From positions 186,001-250,000 of the forward strand of contig NZ_JAFKIP010000003.1 in the NCBI RefSeq assembly GCF_017305435.1: 64,000 nucleotides of DNA. The letters run 5' to 3'. The DNA comes from Microbacterium sp. GTDB lineage: Bacteria; Actinomycetota; Actinomycetes; Actinomycetales; Microbacteriaceae. The notes under the pieces were generated by a model. It made no database searches. It was not told where the DNA came from and saw only the letters and a program-made list of their open reading frames with translations. How positions within the stretch are numbered: the first letter of the stretch is position 1; each line of letters begins with the position of its first letter. The position numbers and the translations under genes were made by a program. Of this stretch, positions 24,117 through 32,961 are shown one piece after another.

Positions 24117-26242
24117 TGCGTCGCATCTCTGTCGACATCGGAGGCACATTCACTGACTGCTTCTTCGTGTGGGACGACTCGTACATCGAAGCGAAGGCGC
24201 TGACCACGCACCACAACCTCGCACTGGGCTTCAACGAAGCGCTCGACATCGCCTGCGACCGTGCCGGACTCAATCGTGACACGGTGCTGTCGGGCGTGGA
24301 CTCGGTGCGCTACGCCACCACGCTCGGCACCAACGCACTCATCGAGCGGAAAGGACCGCGGGTCGCTGCGATCGTCACGCACGGTTTCGAGGACACCATC
24401 CCGCTCTCGCGCGGCCGCGGCTACGGCGAAGGGCTCGACCCTTCGATGCAGCAGAACCTGCCCGCCGCCGAGCGCCCGGTGCCGCTGGTGCCGCGCCACC
24501 TGATCCGGTCCGTGCGCGAACGGGTCAACTCCGCCGGCGGGGTGGTCGCACCCCTGGACGCTCAGGACGTGCGCGAGCAGGTGCGCCAACTGGTGGATGC
24601 CGGGGCCGAGGCGATCGTCGTCTCGCTGACCAACGCAACCGAGAACCCGACGCACGAGCTGCGCATCCAGGAGATCCTGCACGAGGAGTACCCGCCGCAC
24701 GAGCTCGGGGCGATCCCGATCCTGCTCGGGCACCAGGTCTCCGGCCGTAAAGGCGAGTACGTGCGCGCGACGTCGACCATCGTGGACGCGTTCCTGCACG
24801 AGACGATGTTCCACGCTCTCGGACAGCTGGCGAACAACCTGCGCGGATCTGGTTACGACAAGCCGATGCTCGTCGTGCACAACTCCGGCGGCATGGCACA
24901 GATGAACTCTACCGACGCGCTGCAGACGATCCACTCCGGTCCGATCGCCGGCGTCAGCGCCGCCGATCACCTGTCCGCCAAAACCGACATCGGCGGGGTG
25001 ATCGCCACCGACATGGGCGGCACCTCATTCGATATCGGCCTCGTGCCGCAGGGCGGGGTGAAGCACTACGACTTCCAGCCGACGATCGATCGGTGGCTGG
25101 TGTCGGTGCCGATGGTGCACCTGCTGACGCTGGGGGCCGGGGGCGGGTCGATCGCGAGCTTCGATCGGATCCACAAGGGCGTCAAGCTCGGCCCCGAGTC
25201 CGCCGGGTCCTCGCCCGGGCCCGCGTGCTACGACCGCGGCGGCCTCAAACCCACGGTCACCGACGCCGACCTGCTGCTCGGCTACCTCGATCCCGACAAC
25301 TACGCCAACGGCTTCATCAAGCTCAACCCGAAGCGGGCGAGGTTCGCGATCGAGGAAGAGCTGTGCGACCCGCTCGACATGGACGTCATCGAGGCGGCCA
25401 AAGAGATCAAGAAGGGCGTCGACGAGCAGATGGCTCTCGGCATCGCCAAGGAGCTGCGGGTTCGGGGTTACATGCCGGAGGACTTCACGATGCTCGCCTA
25501 TGGCGGCAACGGGCCGCTGCACGCCTGCGGGATCGCCGAGAAGGCCGGCATCCGCCGCGTTCTCGCGCCGCCCTTCTCGTCGGTGTTCAGCGCGCTGGGC
25601 GCGGGCAACCTCAACCAGATGCACTTCCACGAGCGAGGCGCGCACATCACGCTGTACAACGCCACCAACCGCGTGCTGTTCGACAAGTACGACGAGTTCA
25701 ACGCGATTGTCGAAGAGCTCGAGGCGAAGGGGCGCGAGGACCTCGTTCGCCAGGGCTTCGACCCGAGCCAGGTGCGCTACCGTCTCGAGCTCGATATGCG
25801 CTACGGCAACCAACTGCTCACTCAGGCGGTGACGCTCGACATCAACCGCATCACCAGCGTGGGCGACGTGTTGCACGTGGCGAAGGTCTTCGGCGACGTA
25901 TACAGCCACCGATTCGGGTCGAATTGCGCGGCACCCGAGGCCGGCATCCGTATCGGCACGGTGCGTGTGGCGTCGTTCGTCGAGGGCGAGACGGTGGAGT
26001 TCACCGCGCTGGACGACGACGCCGAGCGCACAGTTCCCGAGCCGATCGGACGCCGCAGCATCCACATCACCACGCTCGACGCGCCCGTCGACGCACCCCT
26101 CTACGACGCGACAGCGCTGCGGCGCGACCGCGTGATCCCGGGCCCGGCGATCGTCACCACAGAGAACACCACCTACCTGGTGGAGCCGGGGTGGCGACTG
26201 GAGCCGATCGAGCAGGGAGCGGTGTGGTTCCTTCGAGACTGA
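24116..26242 (+). CDS. HyuA-type second subunit, acetophenone-carboxylase-like
   Basis: A 708-residue HyuA family protein starting at the ATG that overlaps the small-subunit stop. RRISVDIGGTFTDCFFVWDD and YATTLGTNALIERKGPR form the N-terminal ATP-binding region. GVIATDMGGTSFDIGLVPQG, LGAGGGSIASFDRIH and AYGGNGPLHACGIAEKAGIR follow in family order. Size (about 76 kDa) and place fit the second HyuA-like subunit of acetophenone carboxylase; acetone carboxylase has only one. Two different HyuA proteins would let the complex spend two ATP-type activations, on bicarbonate and on the enol, as described for the known enzyme. Confidence 0.85.
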   Translation: MRRISVDIGGTFTDCFFVWDDSYIEAKALTTHHNLALGFNEALDIACDRAGLNRDTVLSGVDSVRYATTLGTNALIERKGPRVAAIVTHGFEDTIPLSRGRGYGEGLDPSMQQNLPAAERPVPLVPRHLIRSVRERVNSAGGVVAPLDAQDVREQVRQLVDAGAEAIVVSLTNATENPTHELRIQEILHEEYPPHELGAIPILLGHQVSGRKGEYVRATSTIVDAFLHETMFHALGQLANNLRGSGYDKPMLVVHNSGGMAQMNSTDALQTIHSGPIAGVSAADHLSAKTDIGGVIATDMGGTSFDIGLVPQGGVKHYDFQPTIDRWLVSVPMVHLLTLGAGGGSIASFDRIHKGVKLGPESAGSSPGPACYDRGGLKPTVTDADLLLGYLDPDNYANGFIKLNPKRARFAIEEELCDPLDMDVIEAAKEIKKGVDEQMALGIAKELRVRGYMPEDFTMLAYGGNGPLHACGIAEKAGIRRVLAPPFSSVFSALGAGNLNQMHFHERGAHITLYNATNRVLFDKYDEFNAIVEELEAKGREDLVRQGFDPSQVRYRLELDMRYGNQLLTQAVTLDINRITSVGDVLHVAKVFGDVYSHRFGSNCAAPEAGIRIGTVRVASFVEGETVEFTALDDDAERTVPEPIGRRSIHITTLDAPVDAPLYDATALRRDRVIPGPAIVTTENTTYLVEPGWRLEPIEQGAVWFLRD

Positions 26243-26286
26243 CGCCGCCGACCCCAACCCGCATGCACTGAGTCAAGGAGACATCA

Positions 26287-28596
26287 ATGACGATCATCGA
26301 CCAGCCCGCCCCGACACCGGTGGGACTGAGCCCGCTCGAGCAAGAGTGGGTCAACAAGTTCATGGACGACACGACGCTGTTCCTCGGGCCCGACCCCGAG
26401 ATCATGCGCTCGCACCATATCGCGCCGCGCACCGCGATCGAGAACCAGTACATCTCGCGCGGGGTCGACCCGCTCGAAGTCGACCGCATCCGCAAGCGTC
26501 TGGCGGCGGCCCTCGACGAAGGCTTCGAGATGTGCGAGGCGCAGGGGGCGGCACCGGGTGCCAAATGGGGCGATCTCACCACGGCGGTCTACACCGCTGA
26601 AGGCGACGTCACCTACCTCTCGTGCCACGGGGTGATCGCGTTCTCGGCGATCCTGCACCATCCGATCCGCTACATCATGAAGTACTGGAAGGACGAGCCC
26701 ACCGTCGGGATCCACCCAGGCGACGGATTCATCCACAACGACGCCCGCTACGGCAATGTGCACAACACCGACCAGTCGATGATCATGCCCATCATCCGCG
26801 ACGGCGAGATACTCGCCTGGGTGGCGGCGACGATCCACGAGGGCGAGAACGGCGCGTGCGAGCCCGGCGGCATGCCGTCGGGCTCGGAAACTCCCTTCGA
26901 CGACGGACTGCGGATGAGCCCCTTCAAGATCGTCGAGGGCGGCGAGCTTCGGCGCGACCTGCTGACGTTCCTGCAGCACTCGGTGCGCGACCCGAAGCTG
27001 CAGCTGGCAGACCTCAAAGTGAAGATCGCCTCGGTCACCCGCATCATGCAGCGCATCGACGCGATCATCGATGAAGTCGGTGTCGACACCTTCGTCGCGG
27101 CGCTACGGATCACCGTCGAGGACGTCGAGGCCGAGGTGCGGCGCCGCATCAAGGAGCTGCCCGACGGCACGGTGCGCTTCAACCAGTTCATGGACTCGAC
27201 CTTGAAGGAGAACGTCCTGCTGAAGTTCGCGTGCGCCATCACCGTCGCCGGCGACCAGATGACGATCGATCTGCGCGGGACGGGGCCCGAGATCCTCAAT
27301 CGGGCGATGAACTCGCCGCTGTGCTCGGTCAAGTCGATGATGATGCAGGCGATCCTCGCCTTCTGGTGGCCCGACCTTCCGCGGTGCACCTCCGCCATGA
27401 GCCCGATCACGATCATCTCCGATGAGGGGACCTGGGCGGATGCCTCCTACGACGCCCCCATGGGGCAGTCGCTTCAGGCATCCTTCCGCGGCTTCTCCGC
27501 GCTGCAGGCTCCGTGGGCAAAGCTGCAGTTCTCGAACCCCGAGAAGTTCTCGAACGTGCTGGCGCCCTGGTTCAACCAGATCAACACGTTCTTGTGGGGT
27601 GGCGTGAACCAGCACGGCGACCAGCTGGGGAACCTCTGCGCCGATCTGAACGGCATGCCGGGCGGGGCCAAAGCTTTCCGCGACGGCGAGGATGCCATCT
27701 CGCCGCTGTTCTGCGCGATGGCCGACACCGCCGAGCAGGAGGTGATGGAAGAGGAAGTTCCCTTCATGCAGCTGGTGGCCAAGCGTCTCGTGCGCGACAA
27801 CATGGGTTTCGGCAAGCACACCGGCGGCATGGGCTACGAAATGATCGTCGCCAGCGAGGGCACTCCCCTGTGGGGTTTCATGACGGTGACGTCGGGTGCG
27901 AAGTTCTCGTCGATCTACGGCCAGTTCGGCGGGTACGGCAGCGGCACCTACCCGCTCGCGATGGTCAAGGGGATCAACGCGTACGAGGAATTCCGCACCA
28001 AGCCCGGCTCCTTCGACCTGTCAATGGAGCGAATCATGAACGAGCAGCCCTTCGAGGGCGGCCAGTACAAGACCGCACACATGGGCTTGCAGTTCGACGT
28101 CGCGAAAGACGGCGAGCTGTACATGATCTCTCAGGGCGCGGGCGGCGGTTATGGCGACCCGCTCGACCGCGAACCGCAGGCGGTCGCAAAAGACCTCGAG
28201 CTCGGCCGTATCAGCCAGAAGGTCGCCCGCGATATCTTCGCCGTCGAGTGGAGTGCCGAGACCCGGCGCCTCGACGTGACGGCGACCGAGCAGCTGCGGT
28301 CGGAGGCGCGCGCGGCGAGATTGCGACGGGGCAAGCCCTACGCCGAGTTCGTCGAGGAGTTCGTCCAGCCCGAGCCGCCGGAGAAGCTCCTGTACTACGG
28401 CGCGTGGGGCGATGACACTGACGAGCTGACGGCGACGGTGTTCGACATCAACGGAAGGCGGCGCGTGGTCGCCCCGGTGGACGAGCTGCCCATCATCCTC
28501 ATGCCCGACAAGCGCGAGGTGAAGATCTCGGAGCTCGAGGCGCGCGTGCGCGAGCTCGAGGACAAGTACGGCGATCGCGTCGCGAGGAAGTCGTGA
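26287..28596 (+). CDS. HyuB-type subunit, acetophenone-carboxylase-like
   Basis: A 769-residue hydantoinase B family protein, close to the roughly 85 kDa HyuB-like subunits of ketone carboxylases. AAGGAGAC lies six bases before the ATG. GDGFIHNDARYGNVHNTDQS (residues about 145-163) corresponds to the family's metal-binding strand, with His150, Asp152, His159 and Asp162 as candidate ligands. CEPGGMPSGSETPFDDG and QGAGGGYGDPLDREP are further family marks. An extra C-terminal region with a charged helix (KISELEARVRELEDKYGDRV) could form a coiled coil. The stop overlaps the GTG of the next gene by four bases. Confidence 0.85.
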   Translation: MTIIDQPAPTPVGLSPLEQEWVNKFMDDTTLFLGPDPEIMRSHHIAPRTAIENQYISRGVDPLEVDRIRKRLAAALDEGFEMCEAQGAAPGAKWGDLTTAVYTAEGDVTYLSCHGVIAFSAILHHPIRYIMKYWKDEPTVGIHPGDGFIHNDARYGNVHNTDQSMIMPIIRDGEILAWVAATIHEGENGACEPGGMPSGSETPFDDGLRMSPFKIVEGGELRRDLLTFLQHSVRDPKLQLADLKVKIASVTRIMQRIDAIIDEVGVDTFVAALRITVEDVEAEVRRRIKELPDGTVRFNQFMDSTLKENVLLKFACAITVAGDQMTIDLRGTGPEILNRAMNSPLCSVKSMMMQAILAFWWPDLPRCTSAMSPITIISDEGTWADASYDAPMGQSLQASFRGFSALQAPWAKLQFSNPEKFSNVLAPWFNQINTFLWGGVNQHGDQLGNLCADLNGMPGGAKAFRDGEDAISPLFCAMADTAEQEVMEEEVPFMQLVAKRLVRDNMGFGKHTGGMGYEMIVASEGTPLWGFMTVTSGAKFSSIYGQFGGYGSGTYPLAMVKGINAYEEFRTKPGSFDLSMERIMNEQPFEGGQYKTAHMGLQFDVAKDGELYMISQGAGGGYGDPLDREPQAVAKDLELGRISQKVARDIFAVEWSAETRRLDVTATEQLRSEARAARLRRGKPYAEFVEEFVQPEPPEKLLYYGAWGDDTDELTATVFDINGRRRVVAPVDELPIILMPDKREVKISELEARVRELEDKYGDRVARKS

Positions 28597-29369
28597 GCGA
28601 CGTCCTCCCAGGGGTGGCCGGCCGCCAGACCGGCCACCCGGTCCTCGTCATCGATGCGCTCGACTACGGTCGCGCCGTGCTGCTGCAAGGCGGAGAGATT
28701 CCGTGGGAGCCGAACGAGCACGCACGCTTCCTCGGCCAGCTCGGCGCGCTCTTGCGCCCCGACCGCACACTGGTCGACGTCGGAGCCTTCGTTCGCCACC
28801 TGCTTCGGGAGCGCCCGGAGTTGATCGAGGCGATGGCCGTCCGTTCGCGAGCCGGGTACGCGCTGAGAACAATGCTCGGGGACGACCGGATCCGGGACGC
28901 CGTCGTGCAGCTGCTCGGGGTAGTGGCGGCGTCCGCGTCGTCTCCCCTCGTGTTGCAGTTGCCGTCGCCGGGCGTGTGGCTGCCCGAGACGGCGCGACTC
29001 GCCGGCGTCGATGCCGAAGCAGACGTCGACGACCTCGAGAACGCCTCGGTCTACTACGCGGACTGGCTACGTCGCCTGGCGGAGGTGCCGATCGACACCG
29101 TGCTGCTCGACGGACGCGGCGCCGCCGTCGGGGAGTCGCTGGAGTGCTACGGGCCGCTTCGGGGGGTGGCCGAGCATCACCGGTGGCAACTGGCACTGCG
29201 CTGTGGCGACGAGGTGCAGTCGATCCCGGGCGTCGCCGCGGAGCTCGCGCCGGAGTTCTGGGAGGGCACGGAGGTCGACGCACCAATGGGGACACTAATG
29301 ATCGCCGAGATCCCGGGGGGTGCGCTGCCGGAGCACGTGCTCCGGCAGCGCAAGCGGCTTCAGGCATGA
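28593..29369 (+). CDS. Fifth carboxylase-operon protein, ApcE-like by position
   Basis: A 258-residue protein with a GTG start overlapping the HyuB stop (GTGA). I recognise it mainly by place and size: the fifth gene of the acetophenone carboxylase operon encodes a loosely bound epsilon subunit of about 30 kDa needed for activity. Sequence features are VLVIDALDYGRAVLLQGGEI, PLVLQLPSPGVWLPETARLA and PIDTVLLDGRGA; the middle one recalls the substrate loop of TIM barrels of the methionine synthase/uroporphyrinogen decarboxylase type. No membrane segment or cofactor motif is evident. Confidence as coding sequence is high, as ApcE homologue moderate. Confidence 0.75.
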   Translation: MSDVLPGVAGRQTGHPVLVIDALDYGRAVLLQGGEIPWEPNEHARFLGQLGALLRPDRTLVDVGAFVRHLLRERPELIEAMAVRSRAGYALRTMLGDDRIRDAVVQLLGVVAASASSPLVLQLPSPGVWLPETARLAGVDAEADVDDLENASVYYADWLRRLAEVPIDTVLLDGRGAAVGESLECYGPLRGVAEHHRWQLALRCGDEVQSIPGVAAELAPEFWEGTEVDAPMGTLMIAEIPGGALPEHVLRQRKRLQA

Positions 29370-29447
29370 CCGAGCCCGATTGAGGCGCGTCGGCGGCCGC
29401 CGACGAAGAGCGAGACGGACTCTCGAGAAGATAGAGGAGAAAGCACT

Positions 29448-30503
29448 ATGAAAGCACTCGTTTACCAGGGGCCGGGCCAGAAGGAGTGGGTGGAGGTTCC
29501 CGACCCGGTCCTCCAGAAGTCGACGGATGCCGTCGTCAAGATCGAGCACACCACGATCTGCGGCACGGACTTGCACATCCTCAAGGGCGACGTTCCCGCC
29601 GTGGAGCCAGGCCGTATTCTCGGCCACGAGGGCGTAGGAGTGGTCACCGCCGTCGGCGACGCGGTCGCCAACATCGCCGTCGGTGATCGCGTGATCATCT
29701 CGTGCGTGTCGACGTGCGGAACCTGCGCATACTGCCGCGCCGGCGTCTACTCGCACTGCCAGTCCGACGAGGGCGCTCCGGGCGTCGGCTGGATCTTCGG
29801 GCATCTGATCGACGGAACCCAGGCCGAGTACGTGCGCGTGCCGTTCGCAGACACGTCCCTGCACAAGCTCCCCGACGGAGTCGTACCCGAGCAGGCCGTG
29901 CTGATCAGCGACATCCTGCCGACCGGTCACGAGATCGGCGTGCGCAACGGCGAGGTAAAGCCGGGCGATGTCGTCGCCGTCATCGGCGCGGGTCCGGTGG
30001 GCCTGGCCGCGATCACGACCTCGTCGCTGTACGGCCCCAGCCGGGTGATCGCGATAGACCTCGACCCGAACCGCGTTGCGCAGGCCAAGCACTTCGGCGC
30101 CACCGACGGGGTACTCTCCACCGATCCCGACTGGAAGGAGCAGGTGCTGGCGCTCACCGACGGGCTGGGAGTGGACGTCGCCATCGAGGCAGTCGGTGCC
30201 CCGGCCACGTGGGGTATGGCACTCGACATCGTCCGCGCGGGTGGCAACGTCGCGAACGTGGGGGTGCACGGCGTTCCCGTGACATTCCCGATCGACAGGC
30301 TCTGGAGCGAGAACCTCACTATCCGCACCGGTCTGGTCAACACGAACACCTCGCCGATGCTGATCAAGCTGCTCGCCCAAGGTCGCTTGGATGTCGGCGG
30401 CTACATCAGCCACCATTTCGCGCTGGACAGGATCCTCGATGCCTACGACACCTTCAGCCGCGCCGCCGAGACCAAGGCGCTCAAGGTCGTGCTCAACGCT
30501 TGA
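29448..30503 (+). CDS. Zinc-dependent secondary alcohol dehydrogenase (MDR family)
   Basis: A 351-residue medium-chain dehydrogenase. Catalytic zinc ligands are Cys38 (TTICGTDLH) and His60-Glu61 (ILGHEGVG). The structural zinc cluster is Cys90, Cys93, Cys96 and Cys104. The Rossmann loop is VVAVIGAGPVGLAA near 176-188, with Asp204 at the end of the second strand (RVIAIDLDPNR), which favours NAD over NADP. It follows the carboxylase operon by 78 bases with its own AGAGGAGA site. Its likely role is oxidation of a secondary alcohol (2-propanol, 1-phenylethanol or similar) to the ketone that the carboxylase uses. Confidence 0.9.
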   Translation: MKALVYQGPGQKEWVEVPDPVLQKSTDAVVKIEHTTICGTDLHILKGDVPAVEPGRILGHEGVGVVTAVGDAVANIAVGDRVIISCVSTCGTCAYCRAGVYSHCQSDEGAPGVGWIFGHLIDGTQAEYVRVPFADTSLHKLPDGVVPEQAVLISDILPTGHEIGVRNGEVKPGDVVAVIGAGPVGLAAITTSSLYGPSRVIAIDLDPNRVAQAKHFGATDGVLSTDPDWKEQVLALTDGLGVDVAIEAVGAPATWGMALDIVRAGGNVANVGVHGVPVTFPIDRLWSENLTIRTGLVNTNTSPMLIKLLAQGRLDVGGYISHHFALDRILDAYDTFSRAAETKALKVVLNA

Positions 30504-30537
30504 GGTGAGAGCGGTGCACCCGGGCCCGCCACCGATG

Positions 30538-30568
30538 GCGTGTCTCCCATATCTCGAGTGAGGGCCGC
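30538..30568 (+). repeat. Island-flanking imperfect direct repeat, right copy
   Basis: The sequence is GCGTGTCTCC, CATATCTC, GA, GTGAGG, GC, CGC, the partner of 19563-19594. It lies 35 bases after the alcohol dehydrogenase stop. The 200 bases from here to the acetyltransferase hold no supported gene. Confidence 0.6.
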
Positions 30569-30745
30569 AACGAGAATCACGCTGCCCGAGCAGCGCACAG
30601 GAGATGGGACCGAATCATGAGAATCCGTCTTGGCGCGAAGGTGAAGGGTCCGGCCGTGATATCTGCGCCATACTCACGTGGGCACTCCGGGGAGACCCGC
30701 CCTCCCCGATTTGGCGTGTGCGCGGGCCGGACGTAGAGTCTGGCC

Positions 30746-31252
30746 ATGGAAGCCGAGCTGAAGACCGACATCGTCGTCCGTCCTGTTCGCGACGTGGATG
30801 CCGAGGCCCTGGGCCGGGTGCACGCCACCTGCTGGCACGAGACCTACGACCACCTGATCAGCAAGGCCGCTCTCGAGAAGGTCTCACCCAAGCGCCTCGC
30901 CGAGTTGTGGACCCACTGGGCCGCACAGGGCCCCGAATTCAAGATGTTCGCGGCGCTCGCCGACGGCGAGATCGTCGGCTTCGTCGGGTCTGGCCCCGCG
31001 CGCGATCGCGACGCCCCGCGCGGCCGGGAGCTGTACTTCATCTACCTGCTCGATGCGTTCCACGGCACGGGCACGGGCCAGCGCCTGTTCGACGCTGCCG
31101 TCGAGGAGGGCGAGCCGCTCTACCTGTGGGTCGCCGACGACAACCCGCGCGCGCACCGCTTCTACACGCGCAACGGATTCGCCCTCGACGGCGCGACCCA
31201 CACCGAGCCGTTCCTCGGCGAGACCCTGACCGAAGTCCGCTTCGTCCGCTGA
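30746..31252 (+). CDS. GNAT family N-acetyltransferase
   Basis: A 168-residue GNAT protein. VRPVRDVDAEALGRVHATCW at the start, FAALADGEIVGFVGSGPARD in the middle and ELYFIYLLDAFHGTGTGQRL (motif A, acetyl-CoA binding, with Q/R-x-x-G-x-G/A spacing) are clear. LWVADDNPRAHRFYTRNGFA is motif B. Transcription is probably leaderless: TAGAGT (30734-30739) is six bases before the ATG. The acceptor substrate is unknown. Confidence 0.88.
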   Translation: MEAELKTDIVVRPVRDVDAEALGRVHATCWHETYDHLISKAALEKVSPKRLAELWTHWAAQGPEFKMFAALADGEIVGFVGSGPARDRDAPRGRELYFIYLLDAFHGTGTGQRLFDAAVEEGEPLYLWVADDNPRAHRFYTRNGFALDGATHTEPFLGETLTEVRFVR

Positions 31253-31340
31253 CCCGGCCGGCCCTCGCGCTCCGCGAAGGGTCGCGACACGCGGCATCCT
31301 CGCGCCCTCGCGCGGCGCGTCGCGACCCCTCGGTCAGGCC

Positions 31341-32852
31341 TTACGCCAGCGCCAGCGCCGTCCAGGACACCGGCGGCAGCGTCACGGTGAGGAGGCCGTC
31401 GGCGAGGCGGACGGACTCATTGACGTGCGGCGCGACCCGCTCGGGGTTCTCGAGCGTGTTCGCCGCATCGAGGTCGGTATCGGCGAGGGTGTGCGATTCA
31501 CGCACCTCGCTCGCACCGAGCGCTGACACGTCGACGGCGACCACCACGGCATCCGTCGTGCTGCGGTTCACGAGGAAGACCGCGCTCTCCGCGGAATTGG
31601 CGTCATGCGTAGCGACGGCGTCGACGAGCGGAACGGCGCCATAGCGCGTGGTCTCGTAGGTGGGGACGCTGACGTCGACCTTGAGCGCGACGCCCTTCGC
31701 CAGTCGCGACGTGATCGAGAACGGGAAGAACGTCGTCTGACGCCAGGCCGGGCCACCGGGCTCCGTCATGATCGGCGCGATGACGTTGACGAGCTGCGCG
31801 AGCGAAGCGCTCGCGACGCGATCGGCGTGCTTCAGCAGGGAGATCATCAGATTGCCGAACACGACGGCATCCTTCACCGAGTAGACGTCCTCGAGCAGTC
31901 GCGGCGCGACGGGCCAGTTGTCGATGCCCTCGATCTTGTCCACGTTCTCGAAGCGCGACAGGTACCAGACGTTCCACTCGTCGAAGGAGATGTCGATCTG
32001 CTTGTCGCTGCCACGCACGGCGCGCACGTGGTCAGCCGTCGCCACGACGGTCTCGATGAACCCGTCCATGTCGACCGCCGACGCGAGGAAGCTCCCCAGG
32101 TCGCCGTCGTGCTCTTCGTAGTAGGCGTGGCAGGAGATGAGGTCGATGTCGTCGTAGGTGTGCGTGAGGACGACGCGTTCCCACTCACCGAACGTCGGCA
32201 TGTGCGCGCTCGAAGAGCCGCACGCGACGAGCCGGATGCCGGGGTCGAGCTGCCGCATGCCCTTGGCGGTGCGCGAGGCGAGCTTTCCGTAGTCCTCCGC
32301 GGAGCGATGGCCGAGCTGCCAGGGGCCGTCCATCTCGTTGCCGAGGCACCACACGCGCACGTCGAACGGCTCGCCGCGCCCGTTGCGGATGCGTCGCTCG
32401 CTGATCTCGGTGCCGCCCGGAAGGTTGCAGTACTCGAGCAGGTCGATCGCTTCGAGCGTCCCGCGGGTGCCGAGGTTCACCGCGAGCATGAGGTCGCTGC
32501 CGACCTTCTCCAGCCAGTGCGAGAACTCGTGCAGGCCGACCTCGTTGGTCTCGGTGGAGTGCCAGGCCAGGTCGAGGCGGCGCGGGCGCTCGTCGCGCGG
32601 GCCCACGCTGTCCTCCCAGCGGAAACCCGAGACGAAGTTGCCGCCGGGGTAGCGGATGGTCGAGACGCCGAGTTCCTTGACGAGCTCGATGACGTCCTCA
32701 CGGAACCCCTCGGCGTCGGCGCTCTCATGGCCGGGTTCGTAGATGCCGTCGTAGACGTGTCGTCCGAGGTGCTCGACGAAACCGCCGAAGAGTTCGCGGC
32801 GTACGGTGCCCACGACGGCGTCGGGGCTCAGAGTCATGCGCGCAGTGGGCAT
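31341..32852 (-). CDS. abfA: Alpha-L-arabinofuranosidase, GH51
   Basis: A 503-residue cytoplasmic enzyme (no signal peptide) of glycoside hydrolase family 51. GGFVEHLGRHVYDGIYEPGH, STIRYPGGNFVSGFRWEDSV and VWCLGNEMDGPWQLGHRS are family hallmarks; Glu173 in GNEMDGPW is the acid/base and Glu292 in ISFDEWNVW the nucleophile. It removes terminal arabinofuranose from arabino-oligosaccharides that have been imported. It lies downstream of, and in the same direction as, a LacI repressor, with an AT-rich operator-like stretch between them. No sugar transporter is visible in the window. Confidence 0.95.
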   Translation of the reverse strand: MPTARMTLSPDAVVGTVRRELFGGFVEHLGRHVYDGIYEPGHESADAEGFREDVIELVKELGVSTIRYPGGNFVSGFRWEDSVGPRDERPRRLDLAWHSTETNEVGLHEFSHWLEKVGSDLMLAVNLGTRGTLEAIDLLEYCNLPGGTEISERRIRNGRGEPFDVRVWCLGNEMDGPWQLGHRSAEDYGKLASRTAKGMRQLDPGIRLVACGSSSAHMPTFGEWERVVLTHTYDDIDLISCHAYYEEHDGDLGSFLASAVDMDGFIETVVATADHVRAVRGSDKQIDISFDEWNVWYLSRFENVDKIEGIDNWPVAPRLLEDVYSVKDAVVFGNLMISLLKHADRVASASLAQLVNVIAPIMTEPGGPAWRQTTFFPFSITSRLAKGVALKVDVSVPTYETTRYGAVPLVDAVATHDANSAESAVFLVNRSTTDAVVVAVDVSALGASEVRESHTLADTDLDAANTLENPERVAPHVNESVRLADGLLTVTLPPVSWTALALA

Positions 32853-32898
32853 GGTGACCTTTCGGATCGCAGCGCACGGCGGCGCTGGGGATAGGTAA

Positions 32899-32921
32899 AC
32901 GTTGTAATTGGACGTCGTAGT
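32899..32921. promoter_or_regulatory. Operator-like repeats upstream of the arabinofuranosidase
   Basis: ACGTTGTAAT (32899-32908) and ACGTCGTAGT (32912-32921) are direct repeats 13 bases apart in an unusually AT-rich segment between the LacI gene and the arabinofuranosidase. TAAACGTT at 32896-32903 resembles LacI-family half-sites, which centre on CG. Binding by the adjacent LacI protein is inferred. Confidence 0.5.
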
Positions 32922-32961
32922 AAATCTTGAAGCCGCACCGAGCGGTTGTCAATGCGGCCGC

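Noticed and set aside
21696-29369. Acetone carboxylase (AcxABC), hydantoinase or 5-oxoprolinase as first-choice identity of the operon.
   Set aside because: Two different HyuA genes, a zinc-binding small subunit and a fifth gene fit the acetophenone type better. Acetone as the actual substrate is still possible.
30617-30736. A 39-codon open frame (starting MRIRLGAKVKGPAV) between the alcohol dehydrogenase and the GNAT gene.
   Set aside because: The purine run AGGAG is 13 bases from the ATG, the composition is not protein-like, and the stop lies in the GNAT promoter. It could be a remnant but is not supported as a gene.
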